Assembly (NCBI GenBank): GCA_030826765.1 | Contig: JAUUDM010000026.1 | Span: forward strand, 52,687-116,686 | DNA: 64,000 bases | Direction: 5' to 3' | Origin: Nautiliales bacterium | Lineage (GTDB): Bacteria > Campylobacterota > Campylobacteria > Campylobacterales > JAADDX01 | Shown: in pieces, positions 32,070 through 42,091 of the stretch | How the letters are laid out: every line of letters begins with the position of its first letter | How positions within the stretch are numbered: the first letter of the stretch is position 1 | Program-made: the position numbers and the translations under genes | The notes under the pieces: model-generated | What the model saw: only the letters and a program-made list of their open reading frames with translations | What the model was told of the DNA's origin: nothing | Databases searched by the model: none

Positions 32070-34954
32070 TGTAACTCCTGTAAAATTGTTTCAATAATAA
32101 TTATATCATCCTTAGCTTTCGCTTTTATGAATTTTTTGTCATTTGGATAAATTATTGTAATATTTTCTCCATAATTTGAAATAGTTTCTACACCTTTTTT
32201 AGTTGCTAATACTTTAATCTTCATTTTTTCTAAAAAATTATTTGTCGGAGTGTCAATTTTTCCAAACCTATCAATTAATTCTTTTTGAATATTATAAATA
32301 TCTTCAAGTGTTTTTACCATAGAAAGTCTTCTATAAATCTCTATCCTAACTCTTTCATCTTCTACAAGTTCTGATGAAATATAAGCATTTATATTTAGTT
32401 TTATCTCAACTTCTTTTTCACTCTTAGCTTCACCACTCAAATCTCTTAAAGTATCTTCAAGGAGTTTAATATACATTGAATATCCAACATTTTTGATTTG
32501 TCCTGATTGAGCTTCTCCTATGATATTTCCACCACCTCGAATTTCTAAATCGTGCATTGCAAGAACTGCACCACTTCCTAAAAATGAATTTTCTTCAAGA
32601 GCTAATAATCTTTTTTTTGCATCCTCACTTATCTCTTCTTTATCTTTTACAATAAAATAAGCATAACCTTCTTTATCTCCTCGTCCAACTCTTCCTCTAA
32701 TTTGATGTAAATCAGCTATTCCAAATCTATCTGCATTTTCCACAATTACTGTATTTACATTTGGTATATGAATCCCACTTTCAACTATTGTAGTAGCTAT
32801 TATTAAATCATACTTTTTATTTACGAAATCAATCATACTTTTTTCTATTTGAACAGGAGTAAGTTTCGCGTGTAAAACTAAAATCCTTAAATTTGGTATA
32901 AGCTTTTGAAGTTTGTCTTTTTTAATTTCAATTCCAGCAATATTGTTATAAATATAAAAAACTTGCCCGCCTCTACGTATTTCTCTAAAAATTACTTCTT
33001 TAATAAGTTCATCAGAATACTCTTTTACAAATGTTCTTGTTTCTTGTTTTGTTTTTGGTGGAGTATTAAGTGCAGAAAAACCTTTTATTTTTGAAAGTGC
33101 TAAATTCAAACTTCTTGGAATTGGAGTTGCACTCATACTTAAAAGATGAACATTTTCTACCATATTTTTTAGTTTCTCTTTTTGTTTAACCCCAAATTTA
33201 TGCTCTTCATCAATTACAACCAACCCTAAATTTTTATACTCTAAATTAAAAGCAGAATGAGTTGCTAAAACTATATCAACAGTCCCTTCTTTAAGGCTTG
33301 CTTCAATTATTTTTTTCTCTTTAGCAGTTGTAAATCTATCAACTTTAGCTATATTTATATCATATTTTTCAAATCTTTTTTTGAATGTTTCATAATGTTG
33401 GCTTACTAAAATAGTAGTAGGAGCAACCATCGCTACTTGATAACCGCTATTTACTGCTATAAATGAAGCTACCATCGCAATTTCAGTTTTTCCAAATCCA
33501 ACATCACCACTTAAAAGTCTATCCATTACACGAGTTTTCATCTCTTTGATTATTTCTTCAACAGCCTTTTTTTGGTCAGGTGTATAGTTAAATCCTGCAT
33601 CATTTATAAACTCTTCAACTCCATCAAATTTCATAGGTTTAGGAGTTATTGTCTCTCTTAGAGCTGAAAGCTTGATAATATCAGCAGCTATTGCAAATAT
33701 TTTTTCTTTTACTTTTTGTTTATTTTTACTAAATGTAGATTTTCCCATTTTATCTAAACTTGGAGTAACTCCACCGGGGGCTATATATCTATCGATTAGG
33801 TTTAAATTATCAATAGGAAGTAAAAGTTTATCATCATTTGCATACCGAATTTCAGCAAATTCACCAGTTTTACCTAAAACTTGAAGTCTAACAAGTCCCA
33901 TAAATTTACCAATTCCGTGCTCTTCATGAACTACAAAATCTCCTTTTTTAAGGTCATCAATCAAAATTGTAGGAGTTTTTTTCTTTTTGGATTTGAATTC
34001 ATTTAATGAAATAATCGTTTTATCAGGACACTCAACATTTAAAACCACATCACTTTTCGTAAATGGATAATTTATGTTTTTTTCTTTTAATAAAACTTCA
34101 TTTTTAGCTAAAATTTCTATATTCTTTTTAGGATTTAATTCGATAAATTCTTTTATATTTTTTGGTTTAAAATCTTTGCATTTGCCTTCTTTTATAATAT
34201 TTATTTCAAATTCAAAAGCTTCATTAAATAGCTTGAAATCTTCAATATCCCCAGTCATATCATAAAGAAGATTAAATTTTTTAATAATTGGCTGTTTCTC
34301 TAAAAACCAAAATCCAAGTGAATAAATATCTTTATAAAAAACATCAAATTTACAATTTTGTATCTTTTCATTTATTTCTTCATATTCTTCATTTTTCAAA
34401 CTTGCAATTGCAGGAATTACTTCTATACTTTCTACTTCATCTTTACTAATTTGAGTAAATTCATCAAAACTTCTGATATTTTCTATTTCTGTATCAAAAA
34501 GAGAAATTCTATAAGGAGTATCAGAATTAATGGGGTAAATATCAATAATATCCCCTCTAAAACTAACCTCTCCTTTTTCTTGAATAATACTAACTACTTC
34601 ATAACCATATAAAACTAACTTTTCTTTTAATTCATTTAAATTAATTGTATCAGCAAATTCAAGTTTAATTGAATCAAAATATTTTTTAGTTGGTAGTTTT
34701 CTAAGAACTGTATTTATGGGAGATATTAAAAGAGCATTTGAATTGTAGTATTTAAAAAGAGCCGAATTTAATTCAAAAAGCTCTTCTTTATAACTTCTCA
34801 TATCATCACCCAAGTTTGCTCTAAAATCAGGCAATATAATATAAGAAATATTTAAATATTTAGCAACTTCCCCTACTAATAAAGCTTCATTATAATCTTT
34901 TGTAATTACATTATCAGCTTTAGTTTTTAAAAACTCAAGACTTTTTGCTTGCAT
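32066..34954 (-). CDS. mfd: Transcription-repair coupling factor Mfd
   Basis: Mfd removes stalled RNA polymerase from DNA lesions and recruits UvrA. The 962-residue protein has a UvrB-like N-terminal domain, the RNA-polymerase-interacting CarD-like domain beginning LKKGDFVVHEEHGIGKF near residue 335, and a RecG-type translocase: Walker A GDVGFGKTEIAMVA near 480, Walker B VVIDEEHKFGVKQKEKL near 585, SMSATPIPRS near 615 and QIRGRVGRG near 755. The C-terminal TRCF domain follows. It is shorter than the 1148-residue E. coli protein, mainly in the N-terminal half. It overlaps the bactofilin gene by 20 bases; uvrA, its partner, is also in this window. Confidence 0.96.
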   Translation of the reverse strand: MQAKSLEFLKTKADNVITKDYNEALLVGEVAKYLNISYIILPDFRANLGDDMRSYKEELFELNSALFKYYNSNALLISPINTVLRKLPTKKYFDSIKLEFADTINLNELKEKLVLYGYEVVSIIQEKGEVSFRGDIIDIYPINSDTPYRISLFDTEIENIRSFDEFTQISKDEVESIEVIPAIASLKNEEYEEINEKIQNCKFDVFYKDIYSLGFWFLEKQPIIKKFNLLYDMTGDIEDFKLFNEAFEFEINIIKEGKCKDFKPKNIKEFIELNPKKNIEILAKNEVLLKEKNINYPFTKSDVVLNVECPDKTIISLNEFKSKKKKTPTILIDDLKKGDFVVHEEHGIGKFMGLVRLQVLGKTGEFAEIRYANDDKLLLPIDNLNLIDRYIAPGGVTPSLDKMGKSTFSKNKQKVKEKIFAIAADIIKLSALRETITPKPMKFDGVEEFINDAGFNYTPDQKKAVEEIIKEMKTRVMDRLLSGDVGFGKTEIAMVASFIAVNSGYQVAMVAPTTILVSQHYETFKKRFEKYDINIAKVDRFTTAKEKKIIEASLKEGTVDIVLATHSAFNLEYKNLGLVVIDEEHKFGVKQKEKLKNMVENVHLLSMSATPIPRSLNLALSKIKGFSALNTPPKTKQETRTFVKEYSDELIKEVIFREIRRGGQVFYIYNNIAGIEIKKDKLQKLIPNLRILVLHAKLTPVQIEKSMIDFVNKKYDLIIATTIVESGIHIPNVNTVIVENADRFGIADLHQIRGRVGRGDKEGYAYFIVKDKEEISEDAKKRLLALEENSFLGSGAVLAMHDLEIRGGGNIIGEAQSGQIKNVGYSMYIKLLEDTLRDLSGEAKSEKEVEIKLNINAYISSELVEDERVRIEIYRRLSMVKTLEDIYNIQKELIDRFGKIDTPTNNFLEKMKIKVLATKKGVETISNYGENITIIYPNDKKFIKAKAKDDIIIIETILQELQ

Positions 34955-35279
34955 CTTTTTTCTTTAATGTCGAAGTTCCTTCAAATACTCCACCTTTTTC
35001 AATAATTAAATCTTTTGTAATTATTTCTCCACTTAATACACCACCATTTGTTATCTCTAAGATATCACACTCTATTTTACCTTCAAATTTACCATTTAAA
35101 ATAAATTTAGAACAAATTATTTCACCTTTTGCTAATCCACTTTTACCAATACTTATTTGAGTTGAAGAATTGATAATTCCTTCAATCTCGCCTTCTATAT
35201 GTAGTTTAGCACTTAAATTAAATTCACCTTTTAATTTTGCACCTTGTGAAATTATCGTTGTAGAAGTTTCTTTTGCCAT
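34935..35279 (-). CDS. ccmA: Bactofilin (CcmA-like cell-shape protein)
   Basis: Bactofilins are beta-helical cytoskeletal polymers. In Helicobacter, CcmA works with M23 peptidases to set cell curvature. This 114-residue protein is a single DUF583 domain of short repeats, with TIISQGAKLKGEFNLSAKLHIEGEIEG-like hydrophobic steps every five to six residues, flanked by short polar ends. An ATG at 35306 would add nine residues; I prefer 35279 because AAAGG lies seven bases upstream. The start overlaps the M23 peptidase gene by 28 bases and the end overlaps mfd by 20, so all are coupled. The order M23 peptidase, bactofilin, mfd is the same as I recall in H. pylori. Confidence 0.88.
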   Translation of the reverse strand: MAKETSTTIISQGAKLKGEFNLSAKLHIEGEIEGIINSSTQISIGKSGLAKGEIICSKFILNGKFEGKIECDILEITNGGVLSGEIITKDLIIEKGGVFEGTSTLKKKDASKKS

Positions 35280-36163
35280 TGTATCGCCTTTATTAAAGAT
35301 TGCCATTTTACTTTTTGTTCCTTTTTAAATATATAATTGTAATTTTTTAAGTTCCATTTTAAAAAATATTTAGGACTTAAAACCATACCTATATATCTTA
35401 TCTCATAATGCAGGTGTGGTCCATTACTAAGCCCACTACTTCCAGTATAACCAATCAAATCACCCTTTTTTACAAATTTTCCACTTTTTACTACAATTTT
35501 ACTTAAATGACCAAAAAGTGTTTTAAAACCAAAATTATGATCTAAAATAATTAAATTTCCATATCCACTTGTTGTATGATAATGTGCATATTCAACTATA
35601 GCATCGGCTGTAGCATAAACTGGAGTACCTCTTTTTGCTCTTAAGTCAATTCCTGGATGAAACTCTCTTTTATGTAAAATTGGATGTATTCTCCACCCAA
35701 AAGGTGAAGTTACTCCTTTAAATATTATAGGATATCCATTTGGAATATTTTGTAAAATATATTTTTTATCAACTGCATCTATTTTAGCTAAATCAAGTTT
35801 TTCATTAGTGGTAGTATCTTTTGATGGCTTAATTTGTAAAATAGATTCTATATCACTTATTTTATCATTTACTTCATCTAAAAACTTCTGTTTTTGAGTA
35901 ATATTTTGTTCTAAAACTAAAATTTTGTTTTCTAAACTATTCTGTTTTTTTAAAAGAATTGTTATTTTTTGCTCTTTTTTATTTAAAAGTTCTGTTTTTT
36001 CTGTAACTAAATTATTTAAATAAGTAATCATCAAAAAACCACTAATAAACAGTATAATTAAAAATATACTAAAAAAAATTATAAATTTTCTTATCAATTG
36101 TGTAATTGTATATTGTTTACTACCATATAAAGTTGTAATTGTTATTAAAGTACTATTTTTCAT
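35252..36163 (-). CDS. M23-family peptidoglycan metallopeptidase (Csd1/Csd2-like)
   Basis: A 303-residue LytM-type endopeptidase anchored in the inner membrane. It has a short cytoplasmic start, a membrane helix at about 26-49, a coiled coil (about 53-115) and a periplasmic M23 domain (about 150-265). Zinc ligands are visible: His and Asp in HKREFHPGIDLRAKRG near 168-172 and HxH in GPHLHYEIRY near 250-252, with GNLIILDHNFGFKTLFGHLS between. One E-Q-N-I-T sequon lies in the coiled coil. In H. pylori the Csd1/Csd2 peptidases beside ccmA trim crosslinks to give helical shape, so a shape role is likely. Overlaps both neighbours. Confidence 0.9.
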   Translation of the reverse strand: MKNSTLITITTLYGSKQYTITQLIRKFIIFFSIFLIILFISGFLMITYLNNLVTEKTELLNKKEQKITILLKKQNSLENKILVLEQNITQKQKFLDEVNDKISDIESILQIKPSKDTTTNEKLDLAKIDAVDKKYILQNIPNGYPIIFKGVTSPFGWRIHPILHKREFHPGIDLRAKRGTPVYATADAIVEYAHYHTTSGYGNLIILDHNFGFKTLFGHLSKIVVKSGKFVKKGDLIGYTGSSGLSNGPHLHYEIRYIGMVLSPKYFLKWNLKNYNYIFKKEQKVKWQSLIKAIQWQKKLLQR

Positions 36164-37277
36164 AATTTCTTAAAAACTTTTCCACTACTGAAAAGCTCCC
36201 AAATATAAGTGTTGGATGATTTTCTAATTTTTTAAATTCTTCAACTTCAATTTGCAAATTTTTTGCTGTTTTTATAACTTTATTTTTATCTGCAATTCTA
36301 TCATTTTCTACTTCAATTATAAAAAGTTTATTTATAATTGGTTTTAAAATAGATAAAATTTCTTTATAATCTTTATCTTCATAAGTATTATAAATTAAAT
36401 TGATTTTTTTATCTTTAAATTCATTCAAAATAGCTCTTGCTGCTAATGGATTATGACCAACATCAATATATAAATTTTCATCAATTTTTTGAAGTCTTCC
36501 TTTTAATTCAATTCCTTTTAAATGATCCAAATTAAATTCCAAATTTTCTCTTTTTATAAAAGATAAAGAAAGTGCTAAATTATCAGCTAAATATGAAGCA
36601 AAATTATTTTCTTTTATAAAGTTTTGAATCTGATTCAATTCATTTTCATTTAAAAACTCTAAAAAACTTGGATAATGTGATGAAATTTGCATAACTTCTG
36701 AATGAATTTGTTTACCTATAATTGCATGAGTTTTTATTGAATTTAATTTAGTAGTAGCTATTTCTTCAATAGTATTACCTAAAAACGATTGATGGTCAAT
36801 ATCAATAGTAGTGACTAAACTCATATATCTATCAAATACACTTGTAGCATCTCTTTCTCCACCAAGTCCAGCTTCTAAAATAATATAATCCAAACCTTCA
36901 AAACATTTCATAGCAAGAAATGTAGTATATTCAAAATAACTAAGTCTATCTACATAATACTTAGGAATTAATTGTTGTAATTTTTGATGAGCTTTTTCTA
37001 AACTTTCATCATCTGTATCTTTACCATTTATCCAAATTCTTTCATTAAATTTCATAATATGTGGAGATGTATAATGCCCTACATTAAACCCCATTTTATA
37101 AAGATAATATGCCAAAAATCTACCAGTTGTTCCTTTTCCATTCGTTCCTATAATATGAACTATTTTTTTTGGAATTTTAAAATTATCTCTTATTTTATTC
37201 CAACACTTAGGCATTCTGTCATAATCAATTTCTTTATAAAAAAGAGGCTTTTTATTTAAAAATTTAGTTAACTTCAA
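36153..37277 (-). CDS. folC: Dihydrofolate synthase / folylpolyglutamate synthase (FolC)
   Basis: FolC adds glutamate to dihydropteroate and folates in the cytoplasm. The protein has the Mur-ligase-like ATP loop IIGTNGKGTTGRFLAYYL near residue 40, SPHIMKFNERIWING near 70, LEAGLGGERDATSVF near 130, TIDIDHQSFLGNTIEEIATTK near 155 and DVGHNPLAARAIL near 290. A longer frame starts at an ATG at 37319, but that ATG has no ribosome-binding site close by. A TTG at 37277 has GGAAG about eight bases upstream and gives the expected N-terminus MKLTKFLNKKPLFY, so I use it. Overlaps are 14 bases with the cyclase gene and 11 with the M23 gene. Confidence 0.9.
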   Translation of the reverse strand: MKLTKFLNKKPLFYKEIDYDRMPKCWNKIRDNFKIPKKIVHIIGTNGKGTTGRFLAYYLYKMGFNVGHYTSPHIMKFNERIWINGKDTDDESLEKAHQKLQQLIPKYYVDRLSYFEYTTFLAMKCFEGLDYIILEAGLGGERDATSVFDRYMSLVTTIDIDHQSFLGNTIEEIATTKLNSIKTHAIIGKQIHSEVMQISSHYPSFLEFLNENELNQIQNFIKENNFASYLADNLALSLSFIKRENLEFNLDHLKGIELKGRLQKIDENLYIDVGHNPLAARAILNEFKDKKINLIYNTYEDKDYKEILSILKPIINKLFIIEVENDRIADKNKVIKTAKNLQIEVEEFKKLENHPTLIFGSFSVVEKFLRNYEK

Positions 37278-38787
37278 CTCTATTTCTTCCACTATTTTTA
37301 GCTTTATAAAGTCTTTCATCTGCTAATTTTACTATCTCTTCCATAGAATTTACCTCTTTTCTTTCAGCCACACCTGCACTAATTGTAATTTTTATTCGTG
37401 TTTTTTTATACATAAATTTAGTTTTTTCTATAACTTGTCTAATCTTATCAGCAAATTTATAAGCACCATTTTTATCAGTTTCAGGAACAATTATTATAAA
37501 TTCTTCACCCCCAAAACGACCAACTATATCAATATCTCTTGAATATCTATTTAAAATAAGTCCAACACTTTTTAAAATAACATCTCCGGCATCATGACCA
37601 TAAGTATCGTTTACATTTTTAAAATGATCAATATCAAAAAATATTACACTATAATTTCTTTTAAATCTTTTATAAAATTCTTCTTGTTTTTTAAGTTCAT
37701 CATTTAAAGCTTTTTTATTTAACATATTTGTCAAAGCATCAGTTTTTGCTTCTTTTTTAACCTTTTGAAGTTCATTTTCAAGAAGATCTATTTTTTTTCT
37801 TAAAATTGATATTTCTTCATTTTCTTTTTCTAATTCATTACTAAATTTTTTTATTTCTTCATCCAATCCTATTGTAATAGTAACTAATTTCTCTTTTACT
37901 ACTTCAAATTTATCACTTGTATCAATTTTTTCTAAATCTTGTGAAATTATTTTTATCTCTTCTTTTGAAACATTACTATTTTTCAGTAAAGAAACTATTT
38001 TTCTTGATAAAGTTTCTGTAATCTTATCTATATCTACAAATTTCTTTTTAAGTTCATCTTTATCTTTTTTAATTCTTTTTTTAGTTAAAATTTTTATTTC
38101 ATTAGCCATATTTAGTGCTGTAATTAAAGAAGAATCCCTTTTTAACTGTTTATTTAAAATAGCAACTTCATCATCCATAAAATGAGCATAACTTGGAGTT
38201 AAAGAAAAAATAATAGCATCAACTAATTCACTAAAATCCTCATCTTTTGCTAAACATTTTTCTAATTTAGGTAACATCTCTAAAACATCATCATCATTTA
38301 AATGACATCTTTTTTTATACATTTTAAAGTTTTTATCATCATAAGTAGTCATAAAATCCAACCACTCATTTCTAAGTTTTGCTATTTCATCAGGTTTCAA
38401 ATAAGGTTTTAATAAATCTATATGTTTTGAAGCAATATATTTAGCTTTACTTGGAAACATATCAATTACTTGTAACACCCTTTTTGTATAAGTCAAAAGT
38501 TCATTTGAAAATGCTTTAGTTTCATCAATATTTTCTCTATTTAAATTATTTATAAGAAATAATACTAACTCACTTAAAGTATTAATTCTATAATTAGCAA
38601 GCATTTTTTGATATTTCTTATCAAGTTTTTGAATTAAATTAGCAACTTTATTACAATCTTCAAAAATAATATTTGCTTTTTTTGCTTCTTTACAAAATAC
38701 TTTTTGATACTCATCTGGAGTAAAAATATAATTTTTATTTTTGAATTCTGCTAATGACTTTTTACTTACTTGTTCTATTGTTGTCAT
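37264..38787 (-). CDS. Diguanylate cyclase with helical N-terminal region (GGDEF)
   Basis: A 507-residue soluble protein that should make cyclic di-GMP. Residues 1-300 are mostly helical with no recognised sensor domain, 300-345 is a coiled coil, and about 345-507 is a GGDEF domain: TDALTNMLNKKALNDELKK, FFDIDHFKNVNDTYGHDAGD and the active-site GRFGGEEFIIIVPE. The inhibitory I-site RDID lies five residues before GGEEF, so product feedback is likely. AAAGGA precedes the ATG. It sits between lptE and folC, which I recall as neighbours in H. pylori, so it looks inserted into that block. It overlaps lptE by 26 bases. The signal is unknown. Confidence 0.88.
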   Translation of the reverse strand: MTTIEQVSKKSLAEFKNKNYIFTPDEYQKVFCKEAKKANIIFEDCNKVANLIQKLDKKYQKMLANYRINTLSELVLFLINNLNRENIDETKAFSNELLTYTKRVLQVIDMFPSKAKYIASKHIDLLKPYLKPDEIAKLRNEWLDFMTTYDDKNFKMYKKRCHLNDDDVLEMLPKLEKCLAKDEDFSELVDAIIFSLTPSYAHFMDDEVAILNKQLKRDSSLITALNMANEIKILTKKRIKKDKDELKKKFVDIDKITETLSRKIVSLLKNSNVSKEEIKIISQDLEKIDTSDKFEVVKEKLVTITIGLDEEIKKFSNELEKENEEISILRKKIDLLENELQKVKKEAKTDALTNMLNKKALNDELKKQEEFYKRFKRNYSVIFFDIDHFKNVNDTYGHDAGDVILKSVGLILNRYSRDIDIVGRFGGEEFIIIVPETDKNGAYKFADKIRQVIEKTKFMYKKTRIKITISAGVAERKEVNSMEEIVKLADERLYKAKNSGRNRVEVN

Positions 38788-39280
38788 TCATTTCCTTTGC
38801 TGCAATTTTAAACTCAATAATTCTAAGTGCTTGAATAAAAGCCTGTTTAATTGCATTATGTTTTGTATTATCATCTATTATAGAATCTGCAGTTGTAGCA
38901 AAATCATAACTTCCACTAGCCGTATATGTTGTAATTACATTACGGATATCCGTAACATAAGCAGTAATACTAGCATTTGCTCGATAAAGAATAGGATATC
39001 CATTTCCATCATACCCTATAGCTGAAACTGATGTAGAATTAACTTTTAATCTGATTTTAGATGTACTATTATTATCATTCAATTTAGCATCATAATCATT
39101 TACAACAGATTCATTTAAAGCATCTCTTAAATAGATAGAATCACCTGGATTTTTAATATCAATTTCTACATTTGTTAATATTTTATTACCAAGTAAAGGA
39201 GTGGTGTAATCTGTTGTAGGTTTATAACCACATCCTATTAAAAATAGTAATAAGAAGCTAAAAAATATACTTTGTTTCAA
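38762..39280 (-). CDS. lptE: LPS-assembly lipoprotein (LptE-like)
   Basis: A 172-residue outer-membrane lipoprotein. The signal peptide ends in lipobox FLIGC with Cys17 as lipidation site, then GYKPTTDYTTPLLG, the usual LptE-type start. The body has a beta-rich fold (VEIDIKNPGDSIYLRDALNESVV, ITAYVTDIRNVITTYTASGSYD) and a C-terminal helix. LptE plugs LptD and delivers lipopolysaccharide to the outer leaflet. The call rests on lipobox, size and position before leuS, matching the HP1546-HP1547 order as I recall. It has two D-X-N-X-T sequons, at Asn71 and Asn168 near its end. Expressed with leuS (two bases apart). Confidence 0.75.
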   Translation of the reverse strand: MKQSIFFSFLLLFLIGCGYKPTTDYTTPLLGNKILTNVEIDIKNPGDSIYLRDALNESVVNDYDAKLNDNNSTSKIRLKVNSTSVSAIGYDGNGYPILYRANASITAYVTDIRNVITTYTASGSYDFATTADSIIDDNTKHNAIKQAFIQALRIIEFKIAAKEMNDNNRTSK

Positions 39281-39282
39281 TT

Positions 39283-41730
39283 CTACCCTTTTACTACAAT
39301 ATTTACTAATCTTTTTGGAACTACTATTTCTTTTATAATAGTTTTTCCATCTAACTGACTAGTAATGGCTTGTTTTGCTATTTCTAAAATTTCTTCTTTT
39401 GACGCATCAGATGGTACTGAAATTTCAGCTCTTTTTTTACCATTAATCGTAACAGCCATATTAATTTCATCTTCTTTTAAAGCATCCGCATCAACTTCTA
39501 ATTTTCCAAAATTATTTTTACTAAATAAAATATCGGCTAATTCATTAGTTATATGAGGGACAATTGGTTCTAATATATTTGTAATGATCCAATATCCTTC
39601 TGTATAAATTTCTTTATTATCAATTTTATTAAGTTCATTTAATGCTTCCATACAAGCTGCAATTAATGTATTAAAAGCAAATGTTTTTTCATAAACTTCT
39701 TTTGATTTAACTAAAGCTTCATATACTTTTTTTCTAGCACTTTTTTCTTCTTTTGATAATTTATTTACATCAACTTCAGGTTTTTTATCTATGTTTAAAA
39801 CTTTCTCACTATTTGCATAAAGTCTATTTAAAAATCTAAATGCACCTTCAACCGCTTTATCATTCCATTCAAGTTCTTTTTCAGGTGGTGCTGCAAAAAG
39901 AGTAAATAATCTTGCAGTATCAGCTCCATATTTATTTATAAGCTCATCAGGGTCAACTGTATTACCTTTTGATTTACTCATTTTAGAACCATCTTTTAAA
40001 ACCATTCCTTGAGTTAAAAGATTTTTAAAAGGTTCATTAACACTTGCATATCCTAAATCTCTTAAAGCTTTTGTAAAAAATCTTGCATAAAGTAGATGTA
40101 AAATTGCGTGTTCAATTCCACCAATATATTGATCAACATTCATCCAATATTTTTCATCTTCAGTTCTAAAAGGAACATCTGTATATTTATGAAAATCTGT
40201 AACATATCTAAATTGATACCAACTTGATTGAACAAATGTATCCATTGTATCAGTTTCACGAATTGAATCTCCTCCACATTTTGGACATTTTGTATATTTC
40301 CAAGTTGGATGATTTTCAAGTGGATTTCCCTCCCCAGTAATTTCTACATCATCTGGTAATGTAATTGGTAAATTTTCAATTTTTTCTGGAACAATCCCAC
40401 ATTTTTCACATTTAACAAATGGAATAGGCGCACCCCAATATCTTTGTCTACTAATTCCCCAATCTCTTAGTTTATAATTTACTTTTTCTTTTCCAATTCC
40501 AAGTTCTTCAAATTTAGCAATAATTTTCTTTTTAGCTTCAGTTGAAGGTAACCCTGTAAATTCCGCAGAATTTACCATTATTCCTTGTTCAGTGTAAGGT
40601 AAAATTAATTCACCATTTTTAGGTTCAATTACGTGTTTAATAGGTAAATTATATTTTGTTGCAAATTCAAAATCTCTTTCATCGTGTGCAGGAACTGCCA
40701 TAACTGCACCACTTCCATATTCAACTAATACAAAATTAGCAACCCATACTGGAATTTTTTCATTTGTTAGTGGATGAATAACATCAATTCCAAGATAAAC
40801 ACCTTCTTTTTCTTTTGCAGCTCTATCTCTTGGTAAAACTGCTTGCATTGCTAATATTTTATTCTTAGTTTCTTCATCTAATAAATCATTATTTATCATA
40901 TAATTTACAATTTCGTGTTCAGGTGCAAGTGCTGAATAAGTAACTCCATAAACAGTTTCTGCACGTGTAGTAAATACTGAATATTTTTCAAATTTATTAT
41001 TTAATTTAGTTTTACTCTCATCACTTAATTCAAAATTAAATTCAAGCCCTGTGCTTCTTCCTATCCAATTTTCTTGCATAGTTAAAACTTTTTTAGGCCA
41101 TCCTTTTTCTAACTCTTTCATATCATCAAGTAATTCTTGCGCATATTTTGTAATAGCGATATAATATCCTGGCATCTCTTTTTGAATAATAGGATTATCA
41201 CATCTCCAACAACATCCATCAACTACTTGTTCGTTTGCTAAAACTGTATGACAAGTTTCACACCAGTTTACAGTTTGACTTTTTTGATATAAAAGTCCTT
41301 TTTCAAACATTTTGATTAAAAATTCTTGTTCCCATCTTGTATAATCAGGATTTGAAGTCGCAAATTCTCTTGTTTTAGAAAAACTAAGTCCTAAACTTGC
41401 AAGTTCTTTTCTCATATAATCTATATTTTCATAAGTCCATTTTTTTGGATGAAGTTTATGTTTAATCGCTGCATTTTCAGCAGGCATTCCAAAACTATCC
41501 CACCCTATTGGATGTAAAACATTATATCCTTGTTGTCTATAATATCTTGCTAACGCATCACCTATTGAATAGTTTCTAACATGTCCCATATGAATTCTTC
41601 CACTTGGATATGGAAACATACTTAAGATGTATTTTTTATCTAAAGTTTTATCTTCTTTTGGTTCAAATTCACCAGATTCATCCCAATTTTTTTGCCATTT
41701 TTTTTCTATTTCATTTGGATTATATTGCAT
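39283..41730 (-). CDS. leuS: Leucyl-tRNA synthetase
   Basis: LeuRS charges tRNA-Leu. The 815-residue class I synthetase has the HIGH-type motif [14 protein letters not shown] near residue 40, zinc-like Cys pairs around [21 protein letters not shown] near 158, the CP1 editing domain (about 220-420, including the GTG-like [18 protein letters not shown] and [11 protein letters not shown] segments), [13 protein letters not shown] near 505 and [15 protein letters not shown] near 580, which is the KMSKS loop. The C-terminal domain ends with [12 protein letters not shown] and [16 protein letters not shown]. Length is standard for bacterial LeuRS. It lies between lptE and a small membrane protein that precedes secF. 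Confidence 0.97.
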   Translation of the reverse strand: MQYNPNEIEKKWQKNWDESGEFEPKEDKTLDKKYILSMFPYPSGRIHMGHVRNYSIGDALARYYRQQGYNVLHPIGWDSFGMPAENAAIKHKLHPKKWTYENIDYMRKELASLGLSFSKTREFATSNPDYTRWEQEFLIKMFEKGLLYQKSQTVNWCETCHTVLANEQVVDGCCWRCDNPIIQKEMPGYYIAITKYAQELLDDMKELEKGWPKKVLTMQENWIGRSTGLEFNFELSDESKTKLNNKFEKYSVFTTRAETVYGVTYSALAPEHEIVNYMINNDLLDEETKNKILAMQAVLPRDRAAKEKEGVYLGIDVIHPLTNEKIPVWVANFVLVEYGSGAVMAVPAHDERDFEFATKYNLPIKHVIEPKNGELILPYTEQGIMVNSAEFTGLPSTEAKKKIIAKFEELGIGKEKVNYKLRDWGISRQRYWGAPIPFVKCEKCGIVPEKIENLPITLPDDVEITGEGNPLENHPTWKYTKCPKCGGDSIRETDTMDTFVQSSWYQFRYVTDFHKYTDVPFRTEDEKYWMNVDQYIGGIEHAILHLLYARFFTKALRDLGYASVNEPFKNLLTQGMVLKDGSKMSKSKGNTVDPDELINKYGADTARLFTLFAAPPEKELEWNDKAVEGAFRFLNRLYANSEKVLNIDKKPEVDVNKLSKEEKSARKKVYEALVKSKEVYEKTFAFNTLIAACMEALNELNKIDNKEIYTEGYWIITNILEPIVPHITNELADILFSKNNFGKLEVDADALKEDEINMAVTINGKKRAEISVPSDASKEEILEIAKQAITSQLDGKTIIKEIVVPKRLVNIVVKG

Positions 41731-41749
41731 ATAATTTTCTCCTTAAAAG

Positions 41750-42091
41750 TTAAAATTCTTCTCTTGTTTTAGCTAACTCAATTGAAGCAAATACAAATGC
41801 CACTATATTTGCAATAAATGCACCTATTGATAAAGCAAGTGCTATATGTGAATTATGTAATACTATTTCATAATAAGCAGCTGGGATTAAATGTAAATCA
41901 GCTACTAAACTTGCAGCAAAAAGTTCTGCAGCAAGTAAATTTTTTACCCCAATTTTTAAAATAGTTGAAATTAAATTTAGACAAAGTGCTGTAAAAAGTA
42001 ACACACTACTTGTAGAATCATATAAATAACCAGCTATTGATGTAAGTGACATCAATGAAAAGAAAATATATATTACCTTACCCCAATCCAT
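41750..42091 (-). CDS. Small four-helix membrane protein (DUF6394-like)
   Basis: A 113-residue integral membrane protein with four predicted helices (about 3-23, 26-46, 50-72 and 80-105) and short loops. It has no catalytic motif. A protein of this size between secF and leuS is conserved in Campylobacterota gene order as I recall, and such proteins carry the label DUF6394; I am not certain of the number. Its start overlaps the secF stop by one base, so it is translated with the secDF operon. A role as a Sec accessory is possible but only suggested by position. Confidence 0.65.
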   Translation of the reverse strand: MDWGKVIYIFFSLMSLTSIAGYLYDSTSSVLLFTALCLNLISTILKIGVKNLLAAELFAASLVADLHLIPAAYYEIVLHNSHIALALSIGAFIANIVAFVFASIELAKTREEF

